Positions 16,773 to 25,716 of a stretch of 64,000 nt of DNA are shown here, in pieces. Numbering within the stretch: position 1 is the stretch's first letter; each line of letters opens with the position of its first letter. The notes below the pieces were generated by a model. The model saw only the letters and a program-made list of their open reading frames with translations, made no database searches and was not told where the DNA came from. The stretch lies in the NCBI RefSeq assembly GCF_900111245.1, contig NZ_FOGO01000006.1:1-64000 (forward strand). Direction: 5' to 3'. Made by a program: the position numbers and the translations under genes. The DNA is from Streptomyces qinglanensis (GTDB taxonomy: Bacteria; Actinomycetota; Actinomycetes; Streptomycetales; Streptomycetaceae).

Positions 16773-17671
16773 GCGCCCTGACCGCAGACGCACCCGAGGC
16801 GGCGTCGTCCACTGCAGGACCGAAGGCCGCTTCTGCCGCGCCCAGAAGCGTCCGCCGCAAGAACACCGCGCTGGGCCTGCTGGCCTGGGTGTGCGGGCTG
16901 CTCTTCGTGCTGCCGATCGCCTGGATGGTGCTGACCTCGCTGCACTCGGAGTCGGACGCCGCCACCAACCCGCCGTCGCTGGCCGCCCCGCTGACTCTCG
17001 ACGGCTACCGCACCTTCTTCGAAGCGGGCGGCGGGGCCGGGCCCTGGCCCGCTCTCGCCAACTCGCTGATGGCCTCGGTCTTCTCCACCCTGTTCGTGCT
17101 GGTGCTGGCGCTGCCCGCCGCGTACGCGCTGTCCATCCGGCCGGTGCGCAAATGGCGCGACGTGCTGTTCTTCTTCCTGTCGACGAAGATGCTGCCGATC
17201 GTCGCCGGACTGCTGCCGATCTACCTGTTCGCGAAGAACACGTCGTTCCTCGACAACATCTGGCTGCTGGTCATCCTCTACACCTCGATGAACCTGCCGA
17301 TCGCGGTGTGGATGATGCAGTCCTTCCTCGCCGAGGTGCCGCCCGCGCTGATCGAGGCGGCGCAGATCGACGGGGCGCGGCTGCCGACCGTCCTCTCCCG
17401 GGTGGTCGCGCCCGTCGCCGCGCCCGGGATCGCCGCCACCGCGCTCATCTGCTTCATCTTCTCCTGGAACGAGATGCTGTTCGCGCGGGTCCTGACGGGG
17501 GTCGTGGCGCAGACCGCGCCCGTCTTCCTGACCGGTTTCATCACCAGCCAGGGCCTGTTCCTGGCCAAGGTGTGCGCCGCGTCTCTCGTGATCTCCCTGC
17601 CGGTGCTCGCCGCGGGGTTCGCCGCCCAGGACAAGCTGGTCCAGGGCCTGTCGCTAGGAGCTGTCAAATGA
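16769..17671 (+). CDS. ABC sugar permease 2 (MalG-type)
   Basis: 300 residues with six membrane helices, starting after a variable cytoplasmic tail at LGLLAWVCGLLFVLPIAWMVL. The EAA loop reads EAAQIDGARLPTVLSRVVAPVAAPG. A conserved segment STKMLPIVAGLLPIYLFAKN precedes it, typical of polyol importers. Partner of the preceding permease in a heterodimeric importer. Its stop overlaps the ATG of the dehydrogenase. Confidence 0.9.
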   Translation: MSALTADAPEAASSTAGPKAASAAPRSVRRKNTALGLLAWVCGLLFVLPIAWMVLTSLHSESDAATNPPSLAAPLTLDGYRTFFEAGGGAGPWPALANSLMASVFSTLFVLVLALPAAYALSIRPVRKWRDVLFFFLSTKMLPIVAGLLPIYLFAKNTSFLDNIWLLVILYTSMNLPIAVWMMQSFLAEVPPALIEAAQIDGARLPTVLSRVVAPVAAPGIAATALICFIFSWNEMLFARVLTGVVAQTAPVFLTGFITSQGLFLAKVCAASLVISLPVLAAGFAAQDKLVQGLSLGAVK

Positions 17672-18657
17672 AGGCCGCACTCGTCGAGTCGGTGGGCAAG
17701 GTGTCCCTGACGGAGGTTCCCGACCCGGCCCCCGGTCCCCGCGAGGTGGTGGTGAAGGTCGCGGCGTGCGGGCTGTGCGGAACGGATCTGCACATCAAGC
17801 AGGGCGAGTTCGCCCCCTCGCTGCCCCTGGTGCCCGGTCACGAGTTCGCCGGGGAGGTGGTGGCGCTGGGCAGCGAGGTGGACGAGCTGGCCGAGGGGGA
17901 CCAGGTGGCCGTCGATCCCTCCCTGTACTGCCACGAGTGCCGCTACTGCCGCCGCGGCCACAACAACCTGTGCGACCGTTGGGCCGCGATCGGCGTGTCC
18001 ACGGCGGGCGGCGCCGCCGAGTACGCGGTCGCGCCCGCGGCCAACTGCGTGCGGCTGCCCGAGCATGTGCGGACCCAGGACGCGGCACTCATCGAGCCGC
18101 TCTCCTGCGCGGTGCGCGGCTACGACGTGCTCAAGAGCCAGCTCGGGTCCCATGTGCTGATCTACGGTTCGGGGACGATGGGGCTGATGATGCTGGAGCT
18201 GGCCAAACGGACCGGCGCGGCGAGCGTGGAGGTTCTGGACCTGAACCCCGAACGGCTGGCGACGGCCCGCGGTCTGGGGTGCAGCGGCGCGGCGGCGACC
18301 GCCGAGGAACTGGACCGGCCCGGCGGCTGGGACCTGGTGGTGGACGCGACGGGCAACGCGGCCGCCATCCAGGACGGCCTCGGCCGGGTCGCGAAGGCGG
18401 GCACCTTCCTCCAGTTCGGCGTCTCCGACTACGCGACACGCGCCACCATCGAGCCGTACCGCATCTACAACCAGGAGATCACCATCACCGGCTCGATGGC
18501 CGTGCTGCACAGCTACGAGCGGGCCGCCGAACTGTTCGCCGGCGGGATCCTGGACCCGGAGGTGTTCATCTCCGACCGGATGCCGCTGGACTCCTATCCG
18601 CAGGCGCTGGACCGGTTCGCCGAGGGCAAGGGCCGCAAGATCGTGGTGGTGCCCTGA
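17668..18657 (+). CDS. Zinc-dependent polyol/sugar alcohol dehydrogenase
   Basis: 329 residues, medium-chain dehydrogenase. Catalytic zinc ligands in CGLCGTDLH and PGHEFAGEV; structural zinc four-cysteine loop CHECRYCRRGHNNLC; Rossmann turn IYGSGTMGLMMLE; C-terminal NQEITITGSMAVLHSYERA. Expected to oxidise a polyol with NAD(P) to a ketose in the cytoplasm. Last gene of the DeoR-controlled import operon, overlapping the permease stop by four bases; the coupling strongly implies that it acts on the imported substrate. Sorbitol-, xylitol- and erythritol-type substrates are all compatible. Confidence 0.9.
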   Translation: MKAALVESVGKVSLTEVPDPAPGPREVVVKVAACGLCGTDLHIKQGEFAPSLPLVPGHEFAGEVVALGSEVDELAEGDQVAVDPSLYCHECRYCRRGHNNLCDRWAAIGVSTAGGAAEYAVAPAANCVRLPEHVRTQDAALIEPLSCAVRGYDVLKSQLGSHVLIYGSGTMGLMMLELAKRTGAASVEVLDLNPERLATARGLGCSGAAATAEELDRPGGWDLVVDATGNAAAIQDGLGRVAKAGTFLQFGVSDYATRATIEPYRIYNQEITITGSMAVLHSYERAAELFAGGILDPEVFISDRMPLDSYPQALDRFAEGKGRKIVVVP

Positions 18658-19038
18658 GGCGGTGCCGCTCCGGGGGCACATCCCGGCGGCGCGGGCACCG
18701 CGGAGCGCGGGCGCCGTACCGCCGCCCTGGGACGCGTACCCGGTCACCGGACGGGAACGGCCGGTCGGGTACGGGCCGGTCGGGTACGGCCGGTCGGGAG
18801 CGGCCGGTCGGGAGCGGCAGTACGACCGCGGCCGGGTGCCGGGCTCGGGCGCACCGCCGGGACAGCGGCCAGAGCCGGGGCAGCCGGTGCGATCACCACT
18901 TCGACGCACAAACGGGTTGTCGTCATGGAACGCTCCGCCGAACGCGGGGCCGGCGCCACGGCTCGTTGCCGATCACGGATGCGCTCGTTGAGGCAGTGCA
19001 TCCGGAGCATCGGGCTCCGGGGCGAGAGAGGAGGACTC
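18658..19038. other. Gene-free region with local repeats
   Basis: 381 bases after the dehydrogenase with no supported gene. It contains four tandem GGCCGGTCGGG repeats (18757-18820) and, near its end, the promoter and strong GAGGAGGA ribosome site of the next secreted protein. Confidence 0.45.
18757..18820. repeat. Tandem repeat of about 14-15 bases, four copies
   Basis: Successive units CGGCCGGTCGGGTA, CGGGCCGGTCGGGTA, CGGCCGGTCGGGAG, CGGCCGGTCGGGAG. It is non-coding and lies downstream of the dehydrogenase. Confidence 0.85.
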
Positions 19039-19272
19039 GTGCCACGGAAGGGTATCGCCCTGGCGGCTGCCGCCGCGGTGAGCAGCGTGCTGTTCGCGGC
19101 AGTTCCGGCCGCCGCCGTGTCCCCCGCGCAGACGCGTGCCGGTGGACCGCCCTACCCGTACGCCGACTGCGTGAAGGAGGCGAAGCGGCAGATGAAGGGC
19201 ACCGACCACGCGGCCAGGTCCCTGTGCGACAAGCTGGTGAAGAAGGGGTGGGTCAAGCCGCCCCGCGCCTGA
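19039..19272 (+). CDS. Small secreted two-cysteine protein
   Basis: 77 residues: Sec signal (PRKGIALAAAAAVSSVLFAAVPAAAVS), then a basic mature domain YADCVKEAKRQMKGTDHAARSLCDKLVKKGW with two cysteines (44 and 63) probably paired. GTG start preceded by AGAGGAGGA, one of the strongest ribosome sites in the window. A perfect terminator follows nine bases past the stop, so this is a well-expressed monocistron. I do not recognise the family. Confidence 0.8.
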   Translation: MPRKGIALAAAAAVSSVLFAAVPAAAVSPAQTRAGGPPYPYADCVKEAKRQMKGTDHAARSLCDKLVKKGWVKPPRA

Positions 19273-19280
19273 GCCCGCGG

Positions 19281-19321
19281 GCCCCGTCGGACGGTTCACG
19301 CGCCGTCCGACGGGGCTTTCT
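19281..19321 (+). terminator. Intrinsic terminator
   Basis: Stem GCCCCGTCGGACGG / CCGTCCGACGGGGC (14 bp, loop TTCACGCG) followed by TTTCT, directly after the small secreted protein. Confidence 0.9.
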
Positions 19322-19451
19322 CCTGCTCGGGTCCCCCGGCCCGGCTTCCTGTCGTGGCCCCGCGGCTTCGCCGGTCCGGATCCCCTCCTCCGGGCGGCGC
19401 GGGCCGGCCCCGGGACCGGTCGCCCAGCCCGGGTGCCAGGAGGAGAGTTCC

Positions 19452-20740
19452 GTGACCGTCTCAGGACCCCGTCCCACCCCCGGTCCACGCAGCCGCCCGG
19501 GCCTGCCGGAGCACGTGCGCGCATGCGTCCTGCTCAAGCACGGCGAGGTCTTTCTGCGCGGCCGCAACCGCGCCCGGTTCGAGGAACTCCTGTACGGCAA
19601 CCTGCGGGATGCGCTCCGTACGCTCCCCGAGCCCGTCTGGCTGGAGAAGGGCCGCAACGTGACCGTCGTGGGCGGCGAGGTTCCGCTGGAGCGGCTCGTG
19701 GACCGGGTGCGCCGCGTGATCGGATTCAGCGTCGTGCAGCCGGCCGTGCGTGTCCCCGGCACGGTCGAGGACCTGGGAGCACACGCGGTCGACGCGCTGC
19801 GCCGTGCGGGGGAGGAGCGCGCCGGGAGCGGCGGTGAACCCAGCTTCGCCGTACGGGTCAAGCGCCGGGACAAGTCCTTCCCGCTCACCTCCTCGGAGTT
19901 GGCCGCGGCGCTGGGAGAGCGGGTGCGGCGGGCGACGGGAGCGCGGGTGGACCTCTCCGCACCGGACGTCGAACTGGTGGTGGAGGTGGACCGGGGCGCG
20001 GGCTTCGTGTCCGGGAAGCGGATACCCGGCCAGGGAGGGCTGCCGGTCGGCTCCAGCGGCCGGGCGCCGGCCCTGCTCTCCGGCGGATACGACTCCCCCG
20101 TCGCCGCCTACCGCGCGATGCGTCGCGGACTGGCCTGCGACTTCGTCCACTTCACCGGCGCCCCCTACGCCGACGCCTCCTCCGTCTACAAGACGTACGC
20201 GCTGGCCCGCGAGCTCAACCGCTTCCAGCCCCGCCGCGCACTGTGGGTCGTCCCGCTGGGCCGGGCGCAGAAGCAGCTCGCGGGCGCGGGACGGCTGCAC
20301 GTGGTGGCCCAACGACGGCTGATGGCGCGCACGGCGAGCGCCCTCGCGCGGCGGCTGGTAGCCGAGGCCCTGGTGGCGGGGGACAGCCTGGGCCAGGTGG
20401 CCAGTCAGACGGTGGCCAACATGGCGGCTGTCGACGAGGCGCCGCGGTGCCGCTGCTGCGTCCCCTGCTGGGCTGGGAGAAGCAGGAGATCATCGACGAG
20501 GCGCGGGCCCTGGGCACCGCCGCCGTCTCGGTACTGCCCGACGAGGACTGCTGCTCGCTGCTGGCCCCTCGCCAGGTCAGCACCCGTGCCCGGGTCGCCG
20601 ATCTGCGACGGGTGGAACAGCGTCCGGGGCCGGCCGGCCTCGCCGAGGAACTGCTGGCGGGCGCCTGGACCCTGGCCCCCGGCGCGGACGAGGTACCGGC
20701 CGCGGACACCGCCGGAGCGGAGCGGGCCGGACGGGTGTGA
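19452..20740 (+). pseudogene. thiI: ThiI-like tRNA sulfurtransferase, frameshifted
   Basis: THUMP domain plus PP-loop ATPase of the ThiI family (4-thiouridine in tRNA). GTG 19452 has GGAGGAGAG upstream. Recognisable in order: LLKHGEVFLRGRNRARFEELL, the THUMP segment FAVRVKRRDKSFPLTS, P-loop LLSGGYDSPVAAYRAMRRG, and GDSLGQVASQTVANMAAVDEA. At about 20441 the frame breaks: homologous sequence resumes in the -1 frame as AVPLLRPLLGWEKQEIIDEA and PDEDCCSLLAPRQVSTRARV to 20740. One missing base in GAGGCGCCGCGGTG explains it. Whether it is a true lesion, a sequencing error or programmed slippage cannot be decided here. No rhodanese domain is present. Confidence 0.8.
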
Positions 20741-20847
20741 AGCCGCTGCGGGACCGCGGCGGCGAGCGGCCCGGCAGCGCCTCTCCGGAGGACCGGCCGC
20801 TCCGGCCCGGCAGCCGAGGTCCGCGGCAGCGGATCGCCCGCAGCTCT

Positions 20848-21312
20848 TCAGCCTCCGACGCCGTTCCGGCGGGCGGCACGGGTGGCGCGGGCGCAGGAGG
20901 CCGAGACCGCGCTGCGCAGCCATTCCGGCAGCGGCTCCTGGTGGGTCGCCCGGGTCAGCAGGCGGGCGACCTCCCGGAGCTTGGTGTTGGTCCGCTGCGA
21001 GGTGTCGACCAGCACCCGCCAGGCCGTCTCGGGGTCGCAGCGCCCCGAAGCCATGATCACCCCGCGCGCCTGGTCGATCACGGGACGGCTCTCCAGGGCC
21101 TGTCGGAGCTGGGCCACCTCCTCCCGGAGCCGGTGGACCTCGGCCGGTGCACCCGTCTCCTCCGCACGGTCGGCGGCCCCGGAATCCGCACCGGCGGCCG
21201 ACGGTTCACGGCCGCCGGCCCGGGGCTCTTCACGGAAGTCGCCGGGGCTTTCGTCAGAAGGAGGAGAATCGGAGGTGTAGAAGGTCCCCTCGCTGGTCAC
21301 CCGTAGCTCCAT
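20848..21312 (-). CDS. ANTAR-domain protein
   Basis: 154 residues. The C-terminal part is an ANTAR RNA-binding domain: VIDQARGVIMASGRCDPETAWRVLVDTSQRTNTKLREVARLL, preceded by a coiled-coil-like EVHRLREEVAQLRQALE. ANTAR proteins act as transcription antiterminators by binding tandem hairpins. The N-terminal 60 residues are acidic and unstructured, with no GAF or receiver domain visible, so the sensor must be elsewhere or absent. ATG 21312 has a weak site. Convergent with thiI. Confidence 0.83.
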   Translation of the reverse strand: MELRVTSEGTFYTSDSPPSDESPGDFREEPRAGGREPSAAGADSGAADRAEETGAPAEVHRLREEVAQLRQALESRPVIDQARGVIMASGRCDPETAWRVLVDTSQRTNTKLREVARLLTRATHQEPLPEWLRSAVSASCARATRAARRNGVGG

Positions 21313-21461
21313 CCGAGCTGGTTCGGCCCAGGAGCCGGCGCGGTAGCGCCCCGGACCCGGCCTAGGCGGAGCCGGGCGCGCGCCCTGCCGCCCCAGGGCG
21401 AGTGGAGGAGTGGCCCCACTGCCCTGGGCGGCGCCACGGCGAGATTCATCGTGCCTCCGAA

Positions 21462-21474
21462 GACAACTGTTGTC
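21462..21474. promoter_or_regulatory. Perfect 13-bp palindrome GACAACTGTTGTC
   Basis: GACAAC-T-GTTGTC lies in the 293-base divergent gap between the ANTAR gene and the enoyl-CoA-hydratase-family gene, 132 bases before the latter. It looks like a dimeric repressor operator; no local regulator gene other than ANTAR is adjacent. Confidence 0.45.
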
Positions 21475-21605
21475 GTATGACACACGTCTGCCCGTCCCGG
21501 CGGGGCGGTACGCGCACCTGTGAGATAGCGAACACCGGCGCACCCGTACCGTGGCGGGACGCCCTCCTGCCCGGGAGGGCGTCCCCGTGACAGAGGAGCG
21601 CCGTC

Positions 21606-22661
21606 GTGGCCCCGACCGAACCGCCCGTGCTGGTCCGAACGGACGGCCGCGTCGGCCGTCTCGTGCTCAACCGCCCGCGCGCGCTCAACGCGCTCGACAG
21701 GGAGATGGTCGACCTGCTGGCCGGGGCACTGGACGCCTGGGAGCGGGACGACGCAGTCGCCGCCGTCGTCCTCAGCGGTGCGGGCGAGCGGGGACTGTGC
21801 GCGGGCGGTGACATCCGCGGGATCCACGAGGACGTACGGCGGGGCGGCGGCGCCGACTCCGCACGGTTCTGGGCGGCGGAGTACCGCCTCAACGCCCGGA
21901 TCGCCCGCTACCCCAAGCCGTACGTGGCGCTGATGGACGGCGTCGTCATGGGCGGCGGTGTCGGGGTCTCGGCGCACGGCAGCGTCCGTGTCGTCACGGA
22001 GCGGTCGCGGGTCGCCATGCCGGAGACGGGCATCGGTTTCGTCCCCGACGTGGGCGGCACCTGGCTGCTGTCCCGGGCACCGGGCGAACTGGGGACGCAC
22101 CTGGCGCTGACCGCCGGGGCGGTGGGTGCGGCGGACGCCCTGCTGTGCGGACTGGCGGATCACTTCGTCCCCGCGGACCGGCTCGCGGACTTCGCCGCCG
22201 CACTGGCCCGCACTCCGCCCGCGAAGGCGGTGGCACGGTACGCGGCCGTCCCGCCGGAGTCCGAACTGGCCGGACACCGGGCCTGGATCGACACCTGCTA
22301 CCGGTCCGACAGCGTTCCGGAGATCCTGGCGCGGCTGCGCGGCCACGGCGGGAGGGCGGCCGAGGAGGCGGCCGCGGCCGTCGAGTCGAAGTCCCCGACC
22401 TCCCTCAAGGTCACCCTCGCCGCGCTGCGCCGGGCACGCGGCCTCTCCTCCCTGGAAGCGGCCCTGGAACAGGAGTACCGCACCTCCGTCGCCGCGCTCT
22501 CCTCGCCCGACTTCGCGGAGGGCGTGCGGGCTCAGATCATCGACAAGGACCGCGACCCGCGCTGGTCGCCCGCCGCGCTCGACGAGGTCTCCGAGGAGGA
22601 GGTGGCGCGGCACTTCGCCGCACCGGAGAGCGGCGACCTGGGAGTCGGCGTGCGAATCTGA
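21606..22661 (+). CDS. 3-hydroxyisobutyryl-CoA hydrolase-like crotonase
   Basis: 351 residues, enoyl-CoA hydratase/isomerase superfamily, of the longer HIBYL-CoA hydrolase subgroup (about 350 residues versus 260 for hydratases). Visible: VLNRPRALNALDREMVDLL, the oxyanion hole AGGDIRGIHED, MGGGVGVSAHGSVRVVTERS, MPETGIGFVPDVGGTWLLSR with the subgroup Glu and Asp, and the C-terminal KSPTSLKVTLAALRRARGLS. It would act in valine degradation. GTG 21606 with GAGGAG upstream. No other valine-pathway genes are adjacent. Confidence 0.88.
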   Translation: MAPTEPPVLVRTDGRVGRLVLNRPRALNALDREMVDLLAGALDAWERDDAVAAVVLSGAGERGLCAGGDIRGIHEDVRRGGGADSARFWAAEYRLNARIARYPKPYVALMDGVVMGGGVGVSAHGSVRVVTERSRVAMPETGIGFVPDVGGTWLLSRAPGELGTHLALTAGAVGAADALLCGLADHFVPADRLADFAAALARTPPAKAVARYAAVPPESELAGHRAWIDTCYRSDSVPEILARLRGHGGRAAEEAAAAVESKSPTSLKVTLAALRRARGLSSLEAALEQEYRTSVAALSSPDFAEGVRAQIIDKDRDPRWSPAALDEVSEEEVARHFAAPESGDLGVGVRI

Positions 22662-22689
22662 TGCTTTCCGCGGGCGCGTTCTGATGGCT

Positions 22690-22796
22690 CATGAGCTACC
22701 CGTGCGTTCTTCACACCACGTTCGTGACAGAACTGACTACACACTCCCCTCACACATGCTGCACGCTTGATCCGTGCTTCCGAGGGGAGGGGAACG
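22690..22796 (+). promoter_or_regulatory. Probable amfT promoter with AmfR/RamR-type sites
   Basis: The 135 bases before amfT are less GC-rich than surroundings and contain TCACACC at 22711 and TCACACA at 22750, resembling the TCAC direct repeats reported as binding sites of RamR upstream of ramC. Assignment is by analogy; no clear -10/-35 was chosen. Confidence 0.4.
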
Positions 22797-25553
22797 ATGG
22801 ACAAGCGGTACGAGATATTCTGTCTCGCGGACCCGTATTTCTACGAAACACCCGACCGCTTGTCGGACTCCGCGTCACGCACCGCTACGGACGACGCGGG
22901 AAGGCGGTCCGACGAGTCGGCCGCCGACCGTTCCGCGGATCCGGGCGCATTTCCAGTAGCGTGCCGACCCGTCCCCGACGGCTGGCGGCAGACCCGGTCC
23001 GGCGACTGGCTGGAGCTGCGCCCGGCGGCGGGAGAATTCCCGCTGCAGGGCTGGAAGATTCACGCCTCTGCGACTCTCGACAACGCGGACGAGATCGGTT
23101 CGGCGGTCTGGGACCACTGCGTACCCCGCGGAATTCCTTTCAAATTCGTGCCGCACCGCACCCTTCTGTACCTGCGCAACGCCAAATATGCCGGGCGCGG
23201 CACGAGCGGTAAATTCGCCACGATATACCCGGCCGACGAGGCACAGCTCGAGAGCATTCTGCGCGAGTTGGGCGGGAGCCTGGAGGGCCGGCCGGGACCG
23301 TACATCCTGACGGATCTGCGCTGGCGCACCGGACCGCTGTACGTACGCTACGGCGGCTTCGCACCGCGCTTCTGCGTCGACGGCCAGGGCAGGCTCGTGC
23401 CGGCGGTGGAGGACGCCGACGGCCGGCTCGTCCCGGACCGCAAGGACCCCGCGTTCCGGGTGCCCGACGGGGTGACGCTGCCCGCCTTCCTCCGGCCGCA
23501 ACTGGCGGCACGCGACGCGGCCACCGTCCGGGACCTGCCCTACCGGATCGAGCGGGCGCTGCACTTCTCCAACGGCGGTGGCGTGTACGGCGGCACCGAC
23601 ACCCGGGACGGGAGCCGGGTCGTGCTCAAGGAGGCCCGGCCGCACGCCGGACTCGCCGCCGACGGCGCCGACGCGGTCGCCCGGCTGGAACGCGAGAAGG
23701 CCGCGCTCGACCGGCTCGCCGGACTGCCGGTGGTACCCGCCGTCCGGGACTGGTTCGAGCTGGACGGGCACCGGTTCCTGGTGATGGAGGAGCTCGCGGG
23801 GCAGACCCTCAACTCCTTCTTCGCCAGACGCCATCCGCTGCTGAGCTCCGACCCCGACCCGGAGGCACTCGCCCGGCACACCGAGTGGGCGCTGCGCATG
23901 CACCGGCTGGTGGAGGAAGCCGTCGCGGCGGTGCACGAGCGGGGCATCGTCTTCAACGACCTGCACATGTTCAACATCATGGTGGCACCCGACGAGCAGT
24001 CCGTCGCGCTGCTGGACTTCGAGGCGGCCGCGCTCGCCGAGGACGACCCGCGCCAGATCGTCGCGCACCCCGGGTTCATCGCCCCGGCCGACCGCACCCG
24101 CTACGAGATCGACCGCTACGCACTGGCGTGTCTGCGGCTCGCGCTGTTCGTCCCGATGACGACACTGCTGGCGGTCGACCGCGCCAAGGCGGCGCACCTG
24201 GCCGAGATCGCCGCCGAGCAGTTCCCCGGCATCCCGCCGGAGTTCCTGGCCGAAGCCGTCGCCACCATCGAAGGCACAGCCCCCGGCACCGCCGCCGCGT
24301 CCGGCCGCACCCGCGCCCCGGACGCACCCGCGCCGGAGGACTGGCCGGCGTCCCGCGACGCGATGGTGCGGGCGATCCTCGCCTCGGCCACTCCCGAGCG
24401 CGACGACCGGCTCTTCCCCGGCGACGTGGCGCAGTTCAACGACGGCGGAGGACTCGGTCTGGCGCACGGCGCCGCCGGAGTGCTGCACGCGCTCGCCGAG
24501 ACGGGTGCGGCCCGCTTCCCGGAGGGCGAGGAGTGGCTGCTGCGGCACACCGACCCGCCGCCGCGCGGCACCCCGCTGGGCCTCTACGACGGACTGCCCG
24601 GAGTCGCCTGCGTACTGGCCCGCTTCGGCCACACCAAGCGGGCGCTGGAGCTGACCGAGCGGGTGCTGGACGAGAAGTGGCAGCGGCTGGGCAGCTCACT
24701 GCACGGCGGCCTCGCCGGTCTCGGCCTCGCGCTGGAGCAGCTCGCGGACGACACCGGTGAGCGGCGGCTGCACTCGGCCGCCGTCGAAGCCGCCCAGGTG
24801 CTGGCGCGGCGGCTGGACGAACCCGACGACGGCACCCGGGGAGTCAACCGGGCCGGGCTGCTGCACGGTGCCACCGGATCCGCGCTGCTGTTCCTGCGGC
24901 TGTACGAGAGGCACGGCGACCCCGCGCTGCTCGACCTGGCGGACCGCGCACTCGCCCGCGACCTGGCGCACTGCGTCCAGGACAGCGCGGGGACCTGGCA
25001 GGTCGACGAGGGCAGCCGGGTGATGCCGTACCTGGGCGCGGGCAGCGTGGGCATCGGCATGGTGCTCGACGACTTCCTCGGCCACCGGCCGGATCACGAG
25101 GGGTTCGCGACCGCACGGGAGGGCATCCTGCCCGCGGCACGGATGCGCTACTACGCGCAGCCAGGGCTCTTCCAGGGCCGCGCCGGAATGCTGCTGCACC
25201 TCAGCCGGACCACCGCGCCCGGCGTCACCGAGGCCGACCGGAAGGCGCAGCTCACCGGGCTCGGCTGGTACGGGATGACCTACCAGGGGGGCCTCGCCTT
25301 CCCCGGCGACCAGATGATGCGGCTGTCGATGGACCTGGCGACCGGCACCGCAGGCTGCCTGCTCGCCACAGGGGCCGCCGTCGGCAGCGGGGCCGGCGGA
25401 ACTCCGCCGAGCCTGCCGTTCCTGGCACCACCGGCGCACCGCAGCGCCACACCGCCGCCCGGGCCGGCCGCGCGCGACAGCGCGCCGGCGCCCGGCGACC
25501 CACAGACCGGCCTCCGGGGCGGGGGCCGTACCGAAGCACAACCGTCCCTGTAA
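22797..25553 (+). CDS. amfT: Class III lanthipeptide synthetase AmfT/RamC
   Basis: 918 residues, LanKC. N-terminal lyase-like region (about 1-240: RYEIFCLADPYFYETPDRL, FKFVPHRTLLYLRNAKYAGRG). Central Ser/Thr kinase-like domain (about 265-430): nucleotide loop NGGGVYGGTDTRDG, Lys in VVLKEARPH, catalytic-loop FNDLHMFNIMV, metal Asp in LLDFEAA. C-terminal cyclase-like domain (about 545-860): LAHGAAGVLHAL, LYDGLPGVACVL, LHGGLAGLGLAL, LLHGATGSALL. It phosphorylates and eliminates Ser residues of AmfS and closes thioether rings. ATG 22797 with GAGGGGAGGGGA. Ends in a Pro/Gly-rich tail, 36 bases before amfS. Confidence 0.95.
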   Translation: MDKRYEIFCLADPYFYETPDRLSDSASRTATDDAGRRSDESAADRSADPGAFPVACRPVPDGWRQTRSGDWLELRPAAGEFPLQGWKIHASATLDNADEIGSAVWDHCVPRGIPFKFVPHRTLLYLRNAKYAGRGTSGKFATIYPADEAQLESILRELGGSLEGRPGPYILTDLRWRTGPLYVRYGGFAPRFCVDGQGRLVPAVEDADGRLVPDRKDPAFRVPDGVTLPAFLRPQLAARDAATVRDLPYRIERALHFSNGGGVYGGTDTRDGSRVVLKEARPHAGLAADGADAVARLEREKAALDRLAGLPVVPAVRDWFELDGHRFLVMEELAGQTLNSFFARRHPLLSSDPDPEALARHTEWALRMHRLVEEAVAAVHERGIVFNDLHMFNIMVAPDEQSVALLDFEAAALAEDDPRQIVAHPGFIAPADRTRYEIDRYALACLRLALFVPMTTLLAVDRAKAAHLAEIAAEQFPGIPPEFLAEAVATIEGTAPGTAAASGRTRAPDAPAPEDWPASRDAMVRAILASATPERDDRLFPGDVAQFNDGGGLGLAHGAAGVLHALAETGAARFPEGEEWLLRHTDPPPRGTPLGLYDGLPGVACVLARFGHTKRALELTERVLDEKWQRLGSSLHGGLAGLGLALEQLADDTGERRLHSAAVEAAQVLARRLDEPDDGTRGVNRAGLLHGATGSALLFLRLYERHGDPALLDLADRALARDLAHCVQDSAGTWQVDEGSRVMPYLGAGSVGIGMVLDDFLGHRPDHEGFATAREGILPAARMRYYAQPGLFQGRAGMLLHLSRTTAPGVTEADRKAQLTGLGWYGMTYQGGLAFPGDQMMRLSMDLATGTAGCLLATGAAVGSGAGGTPPSLPFLAPPAHRSATPPPGPAARDSAPAPGDPQTGLRGGGRTEAQPSL

Positions 25554-25589
25554 CACACAACCCAACACCCCGATAGGGAAGGAAACATC

Positions 25590-25712
25590 ATGGCCCTTCT
25601 GGACCTGCAGACCATGGAGCCCGAGGAGCGCACCGGCGGCGGCGACGACAGCAGCGCCAGCCTCCTCCTGTGCGACAAGCTCAGCTCCCACAGCGCGCTC
25701 CTGTGCCTGTGA
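25590..25712 (+). CDS. amfS: SapB-like lanthipeptide precursor AmfS/RamS
   Basis: 40 residues. The leader MALLDLQTMEPEE carries the LLDLQ recognition motif of class III precursors. The C-terminal core has two S-x2-S-x3-C motifs: S21-S24-C28 (SSASLLLC) and S32-S35-C39 (SSHSALLC), the arrangement modified to lanthionine or labionin rings in SapB. The second ring differs from the S. coelicolor type SITTC, being HSALLC followed by a single Leu. ATG 25590 has AAGGAAA upstream. The 36-base gap after amfT and an ABC gene five bases later make it part of one operon. Confidence 0.95.
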   Translation: MALLDLQTMEPEERTGGGDDSSASLLLCDKLSSHSALLCL

Positions 25713-25716
25713 CCGG

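Noticed and set aside
17766..21056. A single 1096-codon frame on the plus strand
   Set aside because: It chains antisense-like Arg/Gly-rich sequence across the dehydrogenase gene with the first part of thiI; only the thiI part has family motifs.
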